64,000 bases of DNA. Origin: Blautia hominis. Lineage in GTDB: Bacteria; Bacillota; Clostridia; Lachnospirales; Lachnospiraceae. The notes beneath the pieces were generated by a model, which searched no databases, had not been told where the DNA came from, and saw only the letters and a program-made list of their open reading frames with translations. Location of the stretch: positions 186,001 to 250,000 of the forward strand of contig NQOF01000003.1 in assembly GCA_002270465.1 (NCBI GenBank), given 5' to 3'. Position numbers and translations under genes: made by a program. Of the stretch, positions 34,037 through 42,710 are shown piece by piece. Position 1 is the stretch's first letter, and every line of letters starts with the position of its first letter.

Positions 34037-35428
34037 ATGAATGGACGTAACACAAAAATGGAGCTTCTGGGAAGTGCCCCCATACCCAAAGCCCTTTTAG
34101 CCCTGGGGCTTCCGACTATGATTGGCATGTTGATCAATGCACTATACAATCTGGTGGATTCTTATTTTGTGGGAGGTTTGGGAACGGAGCAGATGGGAGC
34201 GATTACCGTAGCCTTTCCCCTTGGACAGGTTGTGGTAGGGCTGGGCCTTCTATTTGGAAATGGTGCCGCTGCCTATTTGTCCCGGCTTCTGGGTAGCGGT
34301 GACAAAAAAACTGCTAATAAAGTGGCAAGTACCGCTTTATACTGCAGTGTTTTGATCGGTGCAGCCGTTATACTTGGCTGTGTCATCTTTCTGAAACCTA
34401 TCCTGAGAGCCACAGGCGCGCTTGAAAGCGTTATGCCGTACGCAGTCACTTATACCGGGATTTATATCACATTTTCGATCTTCAATGTATTTAATGTCAC
34501 CATGAATAACATTGTGTCCAGTGAGGGGGCAGCCAAAACCGCTATGTGCGCGTTAATGTCCGGTGCCTTATTAAACGTGGTATTAGATCCCATCTTTATT
34601 TACACACTGGATCTTGGGGTAGCCGGCGCGGCCATTGCCACAGCTATATCGCAAATTGTGTCTACTATAGTTTATTTATGCTATATTTTCCGAAAAAAAA
34701 GTGTATTCAATTTTCGTATCAAGGAATGTTGTTTTTCCCGAGAGATCATGTCTGAGATTTTGAAAATAGGGATTCCCACCCTGTTATTCCAGATTTTGAC
34801 CAGTCTTTCTATTGGTATGATCAACAATGCGGCTAAGGAATACGGAGGTTCCGCCCTTGCTGCTATGGGCCCGCTTACGAAGATCATGTCTATGGGGACT
34901 TTGATCGTATTCGGATTCCTGAAAGGGTTTCAGCCAATTGCAGGATTCAGCTACGGGGCAAAGAAATTTGACCGTCTGAATGAAGCAATCAAAACGTCGG
35001 TCCTCTGGTCAACGGCATTTTGTGTAATATTTGGCTTGGCAGCTGCGGTATTTCCGGCGCAGTTGATGTCACTGTTTACAAAAGGGGATACGGAGATGAT
35101 ACGCATCGGCGCAGCCGCGCTACGGGCAAACGGTCTTTCCTTTATGCTTTTTGGTTTCTATACGGTATATTCCTTCCTTTTTCTTGTGATGGGCAGGGCA
35201 AAAGAGGGATGTATCCTGGGAGCCTGCAGGCAGGGAATATGTTTTGTCCCGGTCATATTACTGCTTCCGCGGGTTATGGGGCTGAATGGCATTCTTTATG
35301 CACAGCCGGCGGCGGATGTACTTTCGGCTGTCATCACGGCGTTTATGGCAGTGGGGCTGCATAAAGAATTGCAGGGGTGGAAAATACAAACATGTGCTGT
35401 AAAAACAGAATGTACCAAATCCATCTGA
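34037..35428 (+). CDS. MATE family efflux transporter (PadR-linked)
   Basis: A 463-aa protein with twelve membrane helices in two homologous six-helix halves (GLPTMIGMLINALYNLVDSY; GIPTLLFQILTSLSIGMINN). The DinF/NorM-like group uses a Na+ or H+ gradient to export cationic drugs. The ATG at 34037 follows GAGGAGAG. Confidence 0.93.
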   Translation: MNGRNTKMELLGSAPIPKALLALGLPTMIGMLINALYNLVDSYFVGGLGTEQMGAITVAFPLGQVVVGLGLLFGNGAAAYLSRLLGSGDKKTANKVASTALYCSVLIGAAVILGCVIFLKPILRATGALESVMPYAVTYTGIYITFSIFNVFNVTMNNIVSSEGAAKTAMCALMSGALLNVVLDPIFIYTLDLGVAGAAIATAISQIVSTIVYLCYIFRKKSVFNFRIKECCFSREIMSEILKIGIPTLLFQILTSLSIGMINNAAKEYGGSALAAMGPLTKIMSMGTLIVFGFLKGFQPIAGFSYGAKKFDRLNEAIKTSVLWSTAFCVIFGLAAAVFPAQLMSLFTKGDTEMIRIGAAALRANGLSFMLFGFYTVYSFLFLVMGRAKEGCILGACRQGICFVPVILLLPRVMGLNGILYAQPAADVLSAVITAFMAVGLHKELQGWKIQTCAVKTECTKSI

Positions 35429-35493
35429 TTTAGGCAGTTTGTTTGCATCTTACTATATGACCATAGGGGGCGGCTGGCTGCAGTCCCCTGTCA

Positions 35494-36096
35494 TCAAAGC
35501 TGTTTGGTGTAAAAATAACATGTTAAAGGAACCGTTTTGTTTAGATTCAATACAATGTTTCTTTCCGCGAAACGTGCAAATCCACGATGTTCATAAAATT
35601 GGTAGGTACAGGCATTGTCTGTATAAAGATAGATGACTTTTCCCGCCTCTCTTTTTTCCAGTTCCGCCAGCAGAAGGCTTCCGGTACCTTTCCTTTTGAT
35701 GCGGGGATTTGCGGCTAAGAAGATCAGTTCTCCGTCCGGGGTGTGGTTTTGCAGATATTCGTTGCGCATATTTTCATTTGCTTTGTCATAACAGTCCACG
35801 CCCCCTTTCACAAATATATGTTGTAACCAATGAAATACCCCGGCATAAATTTGTTTTCCGATGGATTTGCAGCAAGGTTTTTCCCCGTACATTTCTGCCA
35901 AAAGAACCCCTGCAAGTTCATCGCCTTCATAAGCCGCAATGACTTGTGTTGCCCGGTTTAGCTCCAGATACAGAAAATATCTTCCATACAGTTTAAGAAG
36001 GGAGGGGTTATTCATATACCAGTTAAAATGCATTCCAACCACTGCATACTGAATGGCTTTTTTATAATCTTTCTTCTTTAATGTTTTGAATTCCAT
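35494..36096 (-). CDS. GNAT-family N-acetyltransferase
   Basis: A 200-aa protein with the acetyl-CoA loop NPRIKRKGTGSLLLAELE near residues 130-147 and the C-terminal YTDNACTYQFYEHRGF strand-helix typical of GNAT. It converges with the MATE gene. Substrate unknown. Confidence 0.87.
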   Translation of the reverse strand: MEFKTLKKKDYKKAIQYAVVGMHFNWYMNNPSLLKLYGRYFLYLELNRATQVIAAYEGDELAGVLLAEMYGEKPCCKSIGKQIYAGVFHWLQHIFVKGGVDCYDKANENMRNEYLQNHTPDGELIFLAANPRIKRKGTGSLLLAELEKREAGKVIYLYTDNACTYQFYEHRGFARFAERNIVLNLNKTVPLTCYFYTKQL

Positions 36097-36130
36097 GGGA
36101 CATCCTTTCTATTGGTTTAAACCACATCTG

Positions 36131-36159
36131 TTGCCTGTTTTCTTTCTTTAAAGTATAAT
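36131..36159 (+). promoter_or_regulatory. Promoter of the TetR-type gene
   Basis: TTGCCT, 17-bp spacer and perfect TATAAT, about 105 bp before the ATG. Confidence 0.65.
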
Positions 36160-36263
36160 GATCTTATGTGGAATTACTATCTGCAATTTTCCCCTAAATG
36201 TCGTTCAGACAACAGCATCCATATTATGTGTCGCTTATTTATAAAAATTTCAGGAGATTATTT

Positions 36264-36842
36264 ATGGAAAGAAAAACAGACCGCCGATCCGTAAAAACCA
36301 GGACTGCAATAAAAAAAGCTTTTTCTTATCTGTTAGAAGAAAAGGCTCTTCATGATATTACAATTAAAGAATTAACGGATTTGGCTGATATCCATCGTGC
36401 AACCTTTTACAGTCATTATGAGGATATTTATGATCTGTACCGTGATTTTGAACATGATATTTTTGAAAATTTGACCTTCATCTTTGAGGACCCATCACTG
36501 ACTTCCTATCAGTCATTTTACAATGCGTTATTGGACTATATGCAGGATAATCCAACGTTGACAAAAGTACTATTCCTCAATCCCAATGAAACATTAGATT
36601 CTCCCCTTTTGCAGAATCTGATGGATTATTTAGTAGCTGCGTGTATGAATGCGTGGGTGGAAGAGAGTGATATCACAGAGGTCCCTGAGAAACTGGAATA
36701 TTTTGCCTGTTATCGGGTGCACGGTATTATCGCAATGATGAAACACTGGGTGAACAGTGGGTATTCTATGCCATTAGAAGAATTAAAAAAACTGGTTGCT
36801 GGATTGGATGCAGATGTTGATTCATATATGACCCTGTCATGA
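36264..36842 (+). CDS. TetR/AcrR-type regulator
   Basis: A 192-aa protein. The N-terminal TetR HTH reads IKELTDLADIHRATFYSHYE, followed by a helical ligand domain ending HGIIAMMKHWVNSGYSMP, as in the TetR_C_33-like group. The ATG at 36264 follows CAGGAG. It is divergent from the GNAT gene. The perfect hairpin at 36883 ends it. Confidence 0.9.
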   Translation: MERKTDRRSVKTRTAIKKAFSYLLEEKALHDITIKELTDLADIHRATFYSHYEDIYDLYRDFEHDIFENLTFIFEDPSLTSYQSFYNALLDYMQDNPTLTKVLFLNPNETLDSPLLQNLMDYLVAACMNAWVEESDITEVPEKLEYFACYRVHGIIAMMKHWVNSGYSMPLEELKKLVAGLDADVDSYMTLS

Positions 36843-36882
36843 AGGGCGAGCCGCATTTTATTTCCGGATCAAAGCAAGTGTT

Positions 36883-36917
36883 AAAGAGCTGCGCAAAATT
36901 GCCGCGCAGCTCTTTCC
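36883..36917 (+). terminator. Terminator after the TetR-type gene
   Basis: Perfect 12-bp stem AAAGAGCTGCGC / GCGCAGCTCTTT with a 9-nt loop; the T-run is short. Confidence 0.7.
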
Positions 36918-37037
36918 ATGCGGTGTTCCGGCAGGATTTCTGTGCTGCGATCATCCATTACCGGAAATTGGACCGGCTGAATAATATTACAAGGGCATGA
37001 GGGGAGGCCCCTTGGTTACTGCAGATATTTTCCAGCC

Positions 37038-37715
37038 TTATCCAGCTTTGGATATAACCAGGAAAATACTGGACTGGTCGGTCTCTGCCACATAATATGC
37101 ATAACCTGTGGATTTTCCGATTCGATCCATCTCCTCTGGGGAGAGCGCAGAGGAACGAAAGCCATCCTTGCATATAATTTCCCCATCCCGGGTTCTCTCC
37201 ATGTCAATTTCACCTAACAAACCCTTTTCCGACTGTTCCCGGAACCAGGCAACACGGTGATCCCAGAATTTGGGACTATAGCTGCTGACAAATACTTTAC
37301 CGTCCGTTGTAAGGAAATCCATACATTTTTTAATAAACGCCATTGGCTGTGCGTTTATGGCAGACAGTCCGTTTTGCAGACATAAAATAACGTCAAATGG
37401 CTCCCGGAAGTCAAGATCATGAGCATCCATAACCAATAATTGCGCATTGGGCACATCGCTTAAATATTCATTGCCAAAAGCTGCATTGTCTTTTGAGATA
37501 TCAATCCCAATGATCGTCTTACAGTTCGACGCCAATTCCTTCATGATCCTTCCGTATCCGGCCCCTATTTCCAAAATACGCTCTGTACCCTGCAAATGAT
37601 TTCTTACAAATGAAATTTCCGATTCTAAATATTGTTTTACCCTGGGATACTTCGTTTGGTAAACCTTGTAGAGTTTTTGTGCGTTTAAATTCTCATCATA
37701 ATAGTTTCCGTTGAT
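37038..37715 (-). CDS. Class I SAM-dependent methyltransferase with no standard start codon
   Basis: About 225 codons. The Rossmann motif I ILEIGAGYGRIMKEL, acidic loop GIDISKD, motif VMDAHDLDF and the DVILCLQNGLSAI segment mark a class I methyltransferase. In-frame homologous sequence continues upstream to NGNYYDENLNAQKLYKVY, the usual N-terminus of this group. A consensus AAAGGAGG sits nine bases before ATC at 37713-37715, exactly where ATG is expected. An internal TTG at 37595 would remove about 40 conserved residues. So either the protein starts at ATC, or a start-codon mutation has silenced it. Substrate unknown. Confidence 0.8.
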   Translation of the reverse strand: MNGNYYDENLNAQKLYKVYQTKYPRVKQYLESEISFVRNHLQGTERILEIGAGYGRIMKELASNCKTIIGIDISKDNAAFGNEYLSDVPNAQLLVMDAHDLDFREPFDVILCLQNGLSAINAQPMAFIKKCMDFLTTDGKVFVSSYSPKFWDHRVAWFREQSEKGLLGEIDMERTRDGEIICKDGFRSSALSPEEMDRIGKSTGYAYYVAETDQSSIFLVISKAG

Positions 37716-37784
37716 AGAAGATTACCTCCTTTTTGTGCGGCTGATCAAATGTTTTTTAGGAATGGAATACTTTAATGCTATAAT

Positions 37785-37812
37785 ACTATACTGTGAAACG
37801 TGACACTGTCAA
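37785..37812 (-). promoter_or_regulatory. Promoter of the methyltransferase gene
   Basis: Minus-strand TTGACA (37807-37812), 16 bp, TATAGT (37785-37790). The TGACAGTGTCA dyad overlaps the -35. Confidence 0.65.
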
Positions 37813-37872
37813 TCAATAATTCACGCTTTATATATTTAGCTGGAAACCGCGGATTCTCAAGTGAAAAACAGC

Positions 37873-37901
37873 TTGCATTTGCCGGAAACATCTAGTATAA
37901 T
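37873..37901 (+). promoter_or_regulatory. Promoter of the CNNM leader RNA
   Basis: TTGCAT (37873-37878), 17 bp, perfect TATAAT (37896-37901), giving a leader of about 260 nt before the transporter start. Confidence 0.75.
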
Positions 37902-37907
37902 ACGATT

Positions 37908-38167
37908 AAAATTTTATGTATGATCATCGGAGGAATTTATGAAGGACAACGCGGATAGTGACGCTGCCCCGTACCACAGTTGTAAGAAGCGAAAGCATAT
38001 GAGAATAGAACAAGGCATAGCTGCGCCCTGGAAATGGGATGTGGCTGTGCCTTTTTGTTTTGTTAGGATTGGCAGGGGCTCCTCCGAAAAGGAGGCTGCC
38101 ATGTAAGGATATTTCTTCTTTTGTATACGGGCATAAATATAGTATATTGAAATCAGAAAGGATTTTT
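37908..38167 (+). ncRNA. Structured leader RNA with internal terminator (candidate riboswitch or attenuator)
   Basis: Between promoter and CNNM gene the transcript can form several stems. One is an ACAAC/GTTGT-closed arm (about 37947-37982). A strong terminator follows: GGCATAGC pairs with GGCTGTGCC, then TTTTTGTTTTG, about 38012-38064. A third hairpin, GGCAG...CTCCT/AGGAG...CTGCC, is at about 38071-38100. A terminator in the leader of an ion-transporter gene implies regulated read-through. I cannot match it to M-box, yybP-ykoY, NiCo or another family from memory. Confidence 0.55.
37939..38106 (+). CDS. Possible 55-aa leader peptide
   Basis: The ORF starts MKDNADSDAAPYHSCKKRKH after a good CGGAGGAA box and runs through the terminator hairpin to a TAA. 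It has no recognisable homology and overlaps the RNA structure throughout. It may be a real leader peptide that couples translation to termination, or chance. Confidence 0.3.
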   Translation: MKDNADSDAAPYHSCKKRKHMRIEQGIAAPWKWDVAVPFCFVRIGRGSSEKEAAM

Positions 38168-39424
38168 ATGATGGAAAGTGATAGTTTATCTTTGATTATT
38201 ATTGTGTTCTGTATTATCATGTCAGCTTATTTTTCGGCTACCGAGACCGCCTTCTCATCCCTGAACCGAATCCGGGTAAAAAATATGGCAGAGAAAGGAA
38301 ACAAAAGGGCAGCGCTGGTAATGCGTCTTTCAGAGAGCTATGACAGCCTGCTGTCAACCATACTCATCGGAAATAATATTGTGAACATTGCATCCGCGTC
38401 CCTGGCGACGGTCATATTTGTGAAAATGCTGGGTGATGAGGCAGGGGCCAGTGTTTCCACCGTGGTAACAACCATTGTGGTGCTCATATTCGGCGAGGTG
38501 TCTCCTAAGAGTATAGCTAAGGAATCTCCGGAAAAGTTTGCCATGTTTTCCGCGCCTATCCTGAATATTTTTGTCGTCCTGCTGACGCCTGCTAATTTTT
38601 TGTTTAAGCAGTGGAAAAAACTGCTCTCCCTTGTGTTCAAAACATCCAATGACCCGTCTATCACGGAGGAAGAACTTCTGACTATCGTGGAGGAGGCAGA
38701 GCAGGAGGGCGGCATTGATGAGCAGGAGGGTACCTTGATCCGGAGTGCCATCGAATTTTCAGAGCTGGAGGCAGCGGATATACTGACTCCCCGGATAGAC
38801 GTTACAGGGATATCCGCGGATGCCGGGAAAGAGGAGATCGCGGAGGTGTTTGTACGGACCGGTTATTCCAGACTGCCGGTGTATGAGACATCTATTGATA
38901 ACATCATCGGAATTATCTATCAGAAAGATTTCCACAATTACATAGCGAATACAGATAAGGATATCCAGGCCATTATCCGCCCGGCCCTGTTTATCTCAAA
39001 AGGGAAGCAGGTGGGGGCACTGCTTAAAGAACTGCAGCAGAAGAAATCCCATATTGCAGTGGTACTGGATGAATTCGGAGGAACCATCGGCATCGTTACC
39101 CTGGAGGATATTTTAGAGGAATTGGTAGGGGAAATCTGGGATGAACACGACAAGGTAATAGAGGAAATTGAAAAAATAGCAGAGACAGAATATCTGGTTA
39201 TGGGAAGTGCCAATATTGAAAAAGTATTTGAGATGCTGGGAAAAGAAGAAGAATTTGAGGTACTCACAGTAAGTGGCTGGGTCATGGACCAGATGGGACA
39301 GGTGCCAATGGAGGGCAGCAGTTTTACCTGCGAGAACCTGGAAGTGCAGGTGATGAAAATGGCAGGAAAACGGGTAGAAAAGGTGCGGATCACCATAATA
39401 CCCGATCCTGCCGCAGAAGGATAA
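38168..39424 (+). CDS. CNNM/CorC-type (hemolysin-family) membrane ion transporter
   Basis: A 418-aa protein. An N-terminal DUF21 transmembrane domain (about 1-190; FSATETAFSSLNRIRVKNMA, LIFGEVSPKSIAKESPEKFA) precedes two CBS domains (about 205-340; ILTPRIDVTGI, YSRLPVYETSIDNIIGIIY, VVLDEFGGTIGIVTLEDILE) and a CorC_HlyC C-terminal domain. The family is linked to Mg2+/Co2+ efflux or transport. The ATG at 38168 follows AGAAAGGA. The structured leader suggests ion-dependent control. Confidence 0.92.
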   Translation: MMESDSLSLIIIVFCIIMSAYFSATETAFSSLNRIRVKNMAEKGNKRAALVMRLSESYDSLLSTILIGNNIVNIASASLATVIFVKMLGDEAGASVSTVVTTIVVLIFGEVSPKSIAKESPEKFAMFSAPILNIFVVLLTPANFLFKQWKKLLSLVFKTSNDPSITEEELLTIVEEAEQEGGIDEQEGTLIRSAIEFSELEAADILTPRIDVTGISADAGKEEIAEVFVRTGYSRLPVYETSIDNIIGIIYQKDFHNYIANTDKDIQAIIRPALFISKGKQVGALLKELQQKKSHIAVVLDEFGGTIGIVTLEDILEELVGEIWDEHDKVIEEIEKIAETEYLVMGSANIEKVFEMLGKEEEFEVLTVSGWVMDQMGQVPMEGSSFTCENLEVQVMKMAGKRVEKVRITIIPDPAAEG

Positions 39425-39474
39425 AATACCTGTGGTACAGATAAACGGGGGCGGTGACTGCGGCAGGAGGGCTA

Positions 39475-40311
39475 TTAGTTCCGGATTTGAAGCACCATGA
39501 TTTCCGGTGGATTGAGGAACCGAAAAGGCAGCACCGTCATACCAATTCCCTTGCTCACATAGAGGGAAAGGTTTTCAGATATCCCACAATCCGGATAGTG
39601 CCCTTTGATATATTTGGTAGCACCAGTGGGCAGGCTGTACTGCGTAAGAAAGGGAAGTGTGACCTGCCCGCCGTGGGAGTGCCCGGAAAGCATAAGGCCC
39701 GCCTGGGGCATGGAAATTAACTGGGCAACATCCGGTTCATGGGAAAGCAGGACCGTAAATGCATCCTCCCGGCTCTGATAGAGTTCCGGGTCTGTATTGC
39801 CTAAAAGGTAATCGTCAAAACCAGTCATTCGGATGTTGAATTCTTCCAAATACAAGCTGGTATTGTTTAAGAGGGTAAAGCCCCCGTTTTCCATAAGGTC
39901 AGAGTAGACACGGCTGGCACCGCCGCCATAGTCATGGTTTCCATATACTGCATATTTTTGGGAATCAGGGCTGATCGCTTTCAGCTTGGATTTTATAAAG
40001 TCCAAATCCAGGATTTCTTGGTCACGGGCATAGTTATCCAGTAAATCACCACCGAACACAACAATATCGGGGTTCTGTGAATTGATCTTTTCAACGATCC
40101 GCGAAAGGTGTTCCTGATCATACAGATTCCCCAAGTGAGTATCTGAAAAATAGACGATTTTACATTCTTTTACATCGGAAGGGGCCTGTACAGTGTAGGT
40201 TGTTTTTACTAACAGGCTGGGCTCCACGAAATGCGCATAGATAAGAAGTATGCACAGTATCAGGATGAGAAATAAAAATGGTTTTATTATGTATTTGAAT
40301 AAGTTCTTCAA
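39475..40311 (-). CDS. Membrane-anchored metallophosphoesterase (YkuE/YaeI-like)
   Basis: A 278-aa protein. One N-terminal membrane helix (about 9-28) is followed by a calcineurin-like phosphoesterase domain with FSDTHLG, GGDLLD, GNHDYGG and GHSHGGQ metal ligands. Relatives act on lipid A or UDP-sugar type substrates; in Firmicutes the substrate is unclear. It converges with the CNNM gene. Confidence 0.9.
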   Translation of the reverse strand: MKNLFKYIIKPFLFLILILCILLIYAHFVEPSLLVKTTYTVQAPSDVKECKIVYFSDTHLGNLYDQEHLSRIVEKINSQNPDIVVFGGDLLDNYARDQEILDLDFIKSKLKAISPDSQKYAVYGNHDYGGGASRVYSDLMENGGFTLLNNTSLYLEEFNIRMTGFDDYLLGNTDPELYQSREDAFTVLLSHEPDVAQLISMPQAGLMLSGHSHGGQVTLPFLTQYSLPTGATKYIKGHYPDCGISENLSLYVSKGIGMTVLPFRFLNPPEIMVLQIRN

Positions 40312-40500
40312 GCCAGTCTCCTTCTATTACTCTGGCGGTAACTACCTCATCTGTGCAGCTTACAGCCGGATTTTTTGAACGAAGTGTTTCGTTACAACTA
40401 TAAAGGAAATGCAAGAGAATTGCAAGGTGTGTATCTGTGGCAAAATTTGCTGCCTATTGACTGGCATTTTTTTTATTCATCAATAAGAAAGGTTGAGCCG

Positions 40501-41262
40501 ATGATTGGAATATACTTTAGCGGAACAGGAAATACGAAATTTTGTGTGGAACGATTTTTACAATATTACGGAGATACAATTGATGTTTTTCCAGTGGAGG
40601 AGGAACGGGCCGTAACAGCCCTTTGCGACGCAACGGAAATTTTGTTTGGTTATCCGGTATATTACAGTAATCTGCCCAAGATCGTGAGAGACTTTATTAC
40701 AAAAAACAGCAGCTTATTTGCCGGTAAAAAAATATACATAATTGCCACCATGGGGCTGTTCAGCGGAGATGGTGCAGGGTGTGGGGCAAGACTTATGAGA
40801 CGCTGCCATGCCGAAATTCTGGGAGGGCTGCATGTGAAAATGCCGGATTGTATCAGTGACGAGAAGGCATTGAAGAGGACTTCTGAACAGAACCGGAAGA
40901 TCATACAGGATGCGGATAAAAAATTAAAAGATGCCGCGGAAAGTCTCAAAGCGGGGAAACCTGTCCGGGAAGGACTGGGACTTGGCAGCCATGCGGCCGG
41001 ATTGTTGGGGCAGAGGCTCTGGTTTTATACAAAAACCCAAAAATATAGCAGCAGACTTAAGATCGATCCCGGAAAATGTATCGGATGCGGAAAATGTATG
41101 TCCCTCTGTCCTATGGAAAACATTACGATCCGGGAGCAAAAGGCATTGCCGCATGCGAAATGTACAATGTGTTACCGCTGTGTCAATCGCTGCCCTGTGC
41201 AGGCCATTACGCTTTTAGGAAAACGGGTGTATGAGCAAAGTTCGGTAGAAAAATATTTATAA
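40501..41262 (+). CDS. EFR1-family flavodoxin-ferredoxin protein
   Basis: A 253-aa protein with an N-terminal flavodoxin-like domain (IYFSGTGNTKFCVERFL, FGYPVYYSNLPKIVRDFI) and a C-terminal 2x[4Fe-4S] ferredoxin (CIGCGKCMSLCPMENI, CTMCYRCVNRCPVQAI). This fusion is a common electron carrier in anaerobes. The ATG at 40501 follows AAAGG; an upstream in-frame ATG reads through the promoter region. Confidence 0.92.
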   Translation: MIGIYFSGTGNTKFCVERFLQYYGDTIDVFPVEEERAVTALCDATEILFGYPVYYSNLPKIVRDFITKNSSLFAGKKIYIIATMGLFSGDGAGCGARLMRRCHAEILGGLHVKMPDCISDEKALKRTSEQNRKIIQDADKKLKDAAESLKAGKPVREGLGLGSHAAGLLGQRLWFYTKTQKYSSRLKIDPGKCIGCGKCMSLCPMENITIREQKALPHAKCTMCYRCVNRCPVQAITLLGKRVYEQSSVEKYL

Positions 41263-41400
41263 AAAATGGGTTTACGGGGATTGCGTTATAGAATAAGGAT
41301 TAGACAATGGAATAAATCACATAGACCCTGATATGGTGTTTGGGGACATTGGACTATGGCAGTTTACAGGATAAAAAGATGCAGATCAAAGGAGATGAAT

Positions 41401-41699
41401 ATGTATTTATTACGTGTATTGCAGGAGGATGATATTGAATTAGTAAGAACATGGATGCAGCAAGATTATGTTTCTATGTGGTTTGGTGATGCGGATGAAT
41501 GGGTGGCTGAAATGAAGGGCAGAGATAAGGAATATGATTTCATACATCATTTTATTGTGGAGGATAACCAAAACCCGATTGGATTTGTCCAGTAGTATGA
41601 TCATAGTAAAATTCCCGGGGAAGAAGCGCTGTCACAGCCACCGGAAACCTATGGAATTGACTATATGATAGGTGACAGGCAATTACTCGGACAGGGCAG
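41401..41699 (+). pseudogene. GNAT acetyltransferase pseudogene (nonsense and truncated)
   Basis: Starts MYLLRVLQEDDIELVRTWMQ after AAGGAG and runs to NPIGFVQ, where TAG (41593-41595) interrupts. The same frame continues with YDHSKIPGEE and YGIDYMIGDRQLLGQG, the acetyl-CoA-site side of AAC(6')-like GNAT proteins, then homology ends at about 41700 against the feoB remnant. Two lesions, a stop and a 3' truncation, make it non-functional. Confidence 0.8.
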
Positions 41700-41715
41700 A
41701 TTCCGGTACGGCTGT

Positions 41716-42558
41716 TCAGAAGAACAGCCGCACCGCACAATTAAATAAAAAACAAAACAGAAATCCCATAGCTGTAGGAAGTAGAAAGGCGAGAAACGTC
41801 CACTTCAGGCTGTGGGTTTCTTTCTTTACAGTTAAAAGCGTAGTGGCACAGGGCCAGTGCATGAGAGTGAAAAGCAGCATGGAAACTGCCGTGAAACAGG
41901 TCCAGCCATTTTGTACCAGCAGCGTATGAAGCCCGGTAAGACTTCCCGCGTCACTTAAAGTACCCTGGGCGGTATAAGCCATGATCATAATGGGAACCAC
42001 GATCTCATTGGCCGGAAGCCCCAGGATAAAGGCAAGCAGAATAATCCCGTCCAGACCCATCAGCTTTCCTGCAGGATCGAGAAAACCAGCCAGATGCAGC
42101 AGCAGCGTGGTATCCCCGGCTTTTATATTTGCTAAAATCCAGATGATAAGACCGGCAGGGGCTGCGGCAATCAGTGCGCGCCATAACACATGGAGTGTGC
42201 GGTCAAGCACCGAGCGTACCAGAACACGGAAGAACTGGGGCCGCCGGTAAGGGGGGAGCTCCAGGGTAAAGGAAGAAGGAACTCCTTTCAATACGGTTTT
42301 AGACAGCAGCCAGGAAGAAAAAAAGGTCATGAATATTCCAAGTAAAATGACCGCTGCCAGCAAAACAGCAAGGGAAAGGGACGTGAAGAATCCGGTTCCC
42401 ACAGCAAAGAACATGGTGAGGACAGCTAAAATAGTGGGAAAGCGTCCGTTACAGGGTACAAAACTGTTGGTCAGGATGGCAATGAGACGTTCCCTGGGAG
42501 AGTCAATGATACGGCATCCGGTGACCCCGGCTGCGTTGCATCCAAATCCCATGCACAT
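41716..42558 (-). pseudogene. feoB: 5'-truncated feoB (ferrous iron transporter)
   Basis: 280 codons covering the C-terminal membrane part of FeoB. They begin inside the Gate motif MGFGCNAAGVTGCRIIDSPR and include ILTNSFVPCNGRFPT, the FeoB_C segment and the second gate (GLPANEIVVPIMIMAY, LMHWPCATTLLTVKKET). The N-terminal G-protein domain and the first helices (roughly 350-400 residues) are absent. An in-frame TGA lies five codons upstream and no RBS is visible. The break lies next to the AAA-ATPase gene's promoter. Confidence 0.85.
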
Positions 42559-42637
42559 GGCTGGTTGATATCAGGATAAAAATAGCAGGAAAATTGGACA
42601 AACTGCAGTGAGAAAAAGCAAAGGTATGGAATCTGAG

Positions 42638-42666
42638 TTGTGATTTGGTGTTTTTTTGTGTATACT
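42638..42666 (+). promoter_or_regulatory. Promoter of the AAA-ATPase/nuclease-fold gene
   Basis: TTGTGA, 17-bp spacer, TATACT; about 45 bp before the start. Confidence 0.65.
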
Positions 42667-42710
42667 TAAAATAAATAATAAGCGGTGAACAGAAGGGGTG
42701 TGTGGACGGT

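Noticed and set aside
37908-38167. Assignment of the CNNM leader to M-box, yybP-ykoY or NiCo riboswitches
   Set aside because: The conserved loops I remember for those families are not visible. It is left as an unclassified leader.
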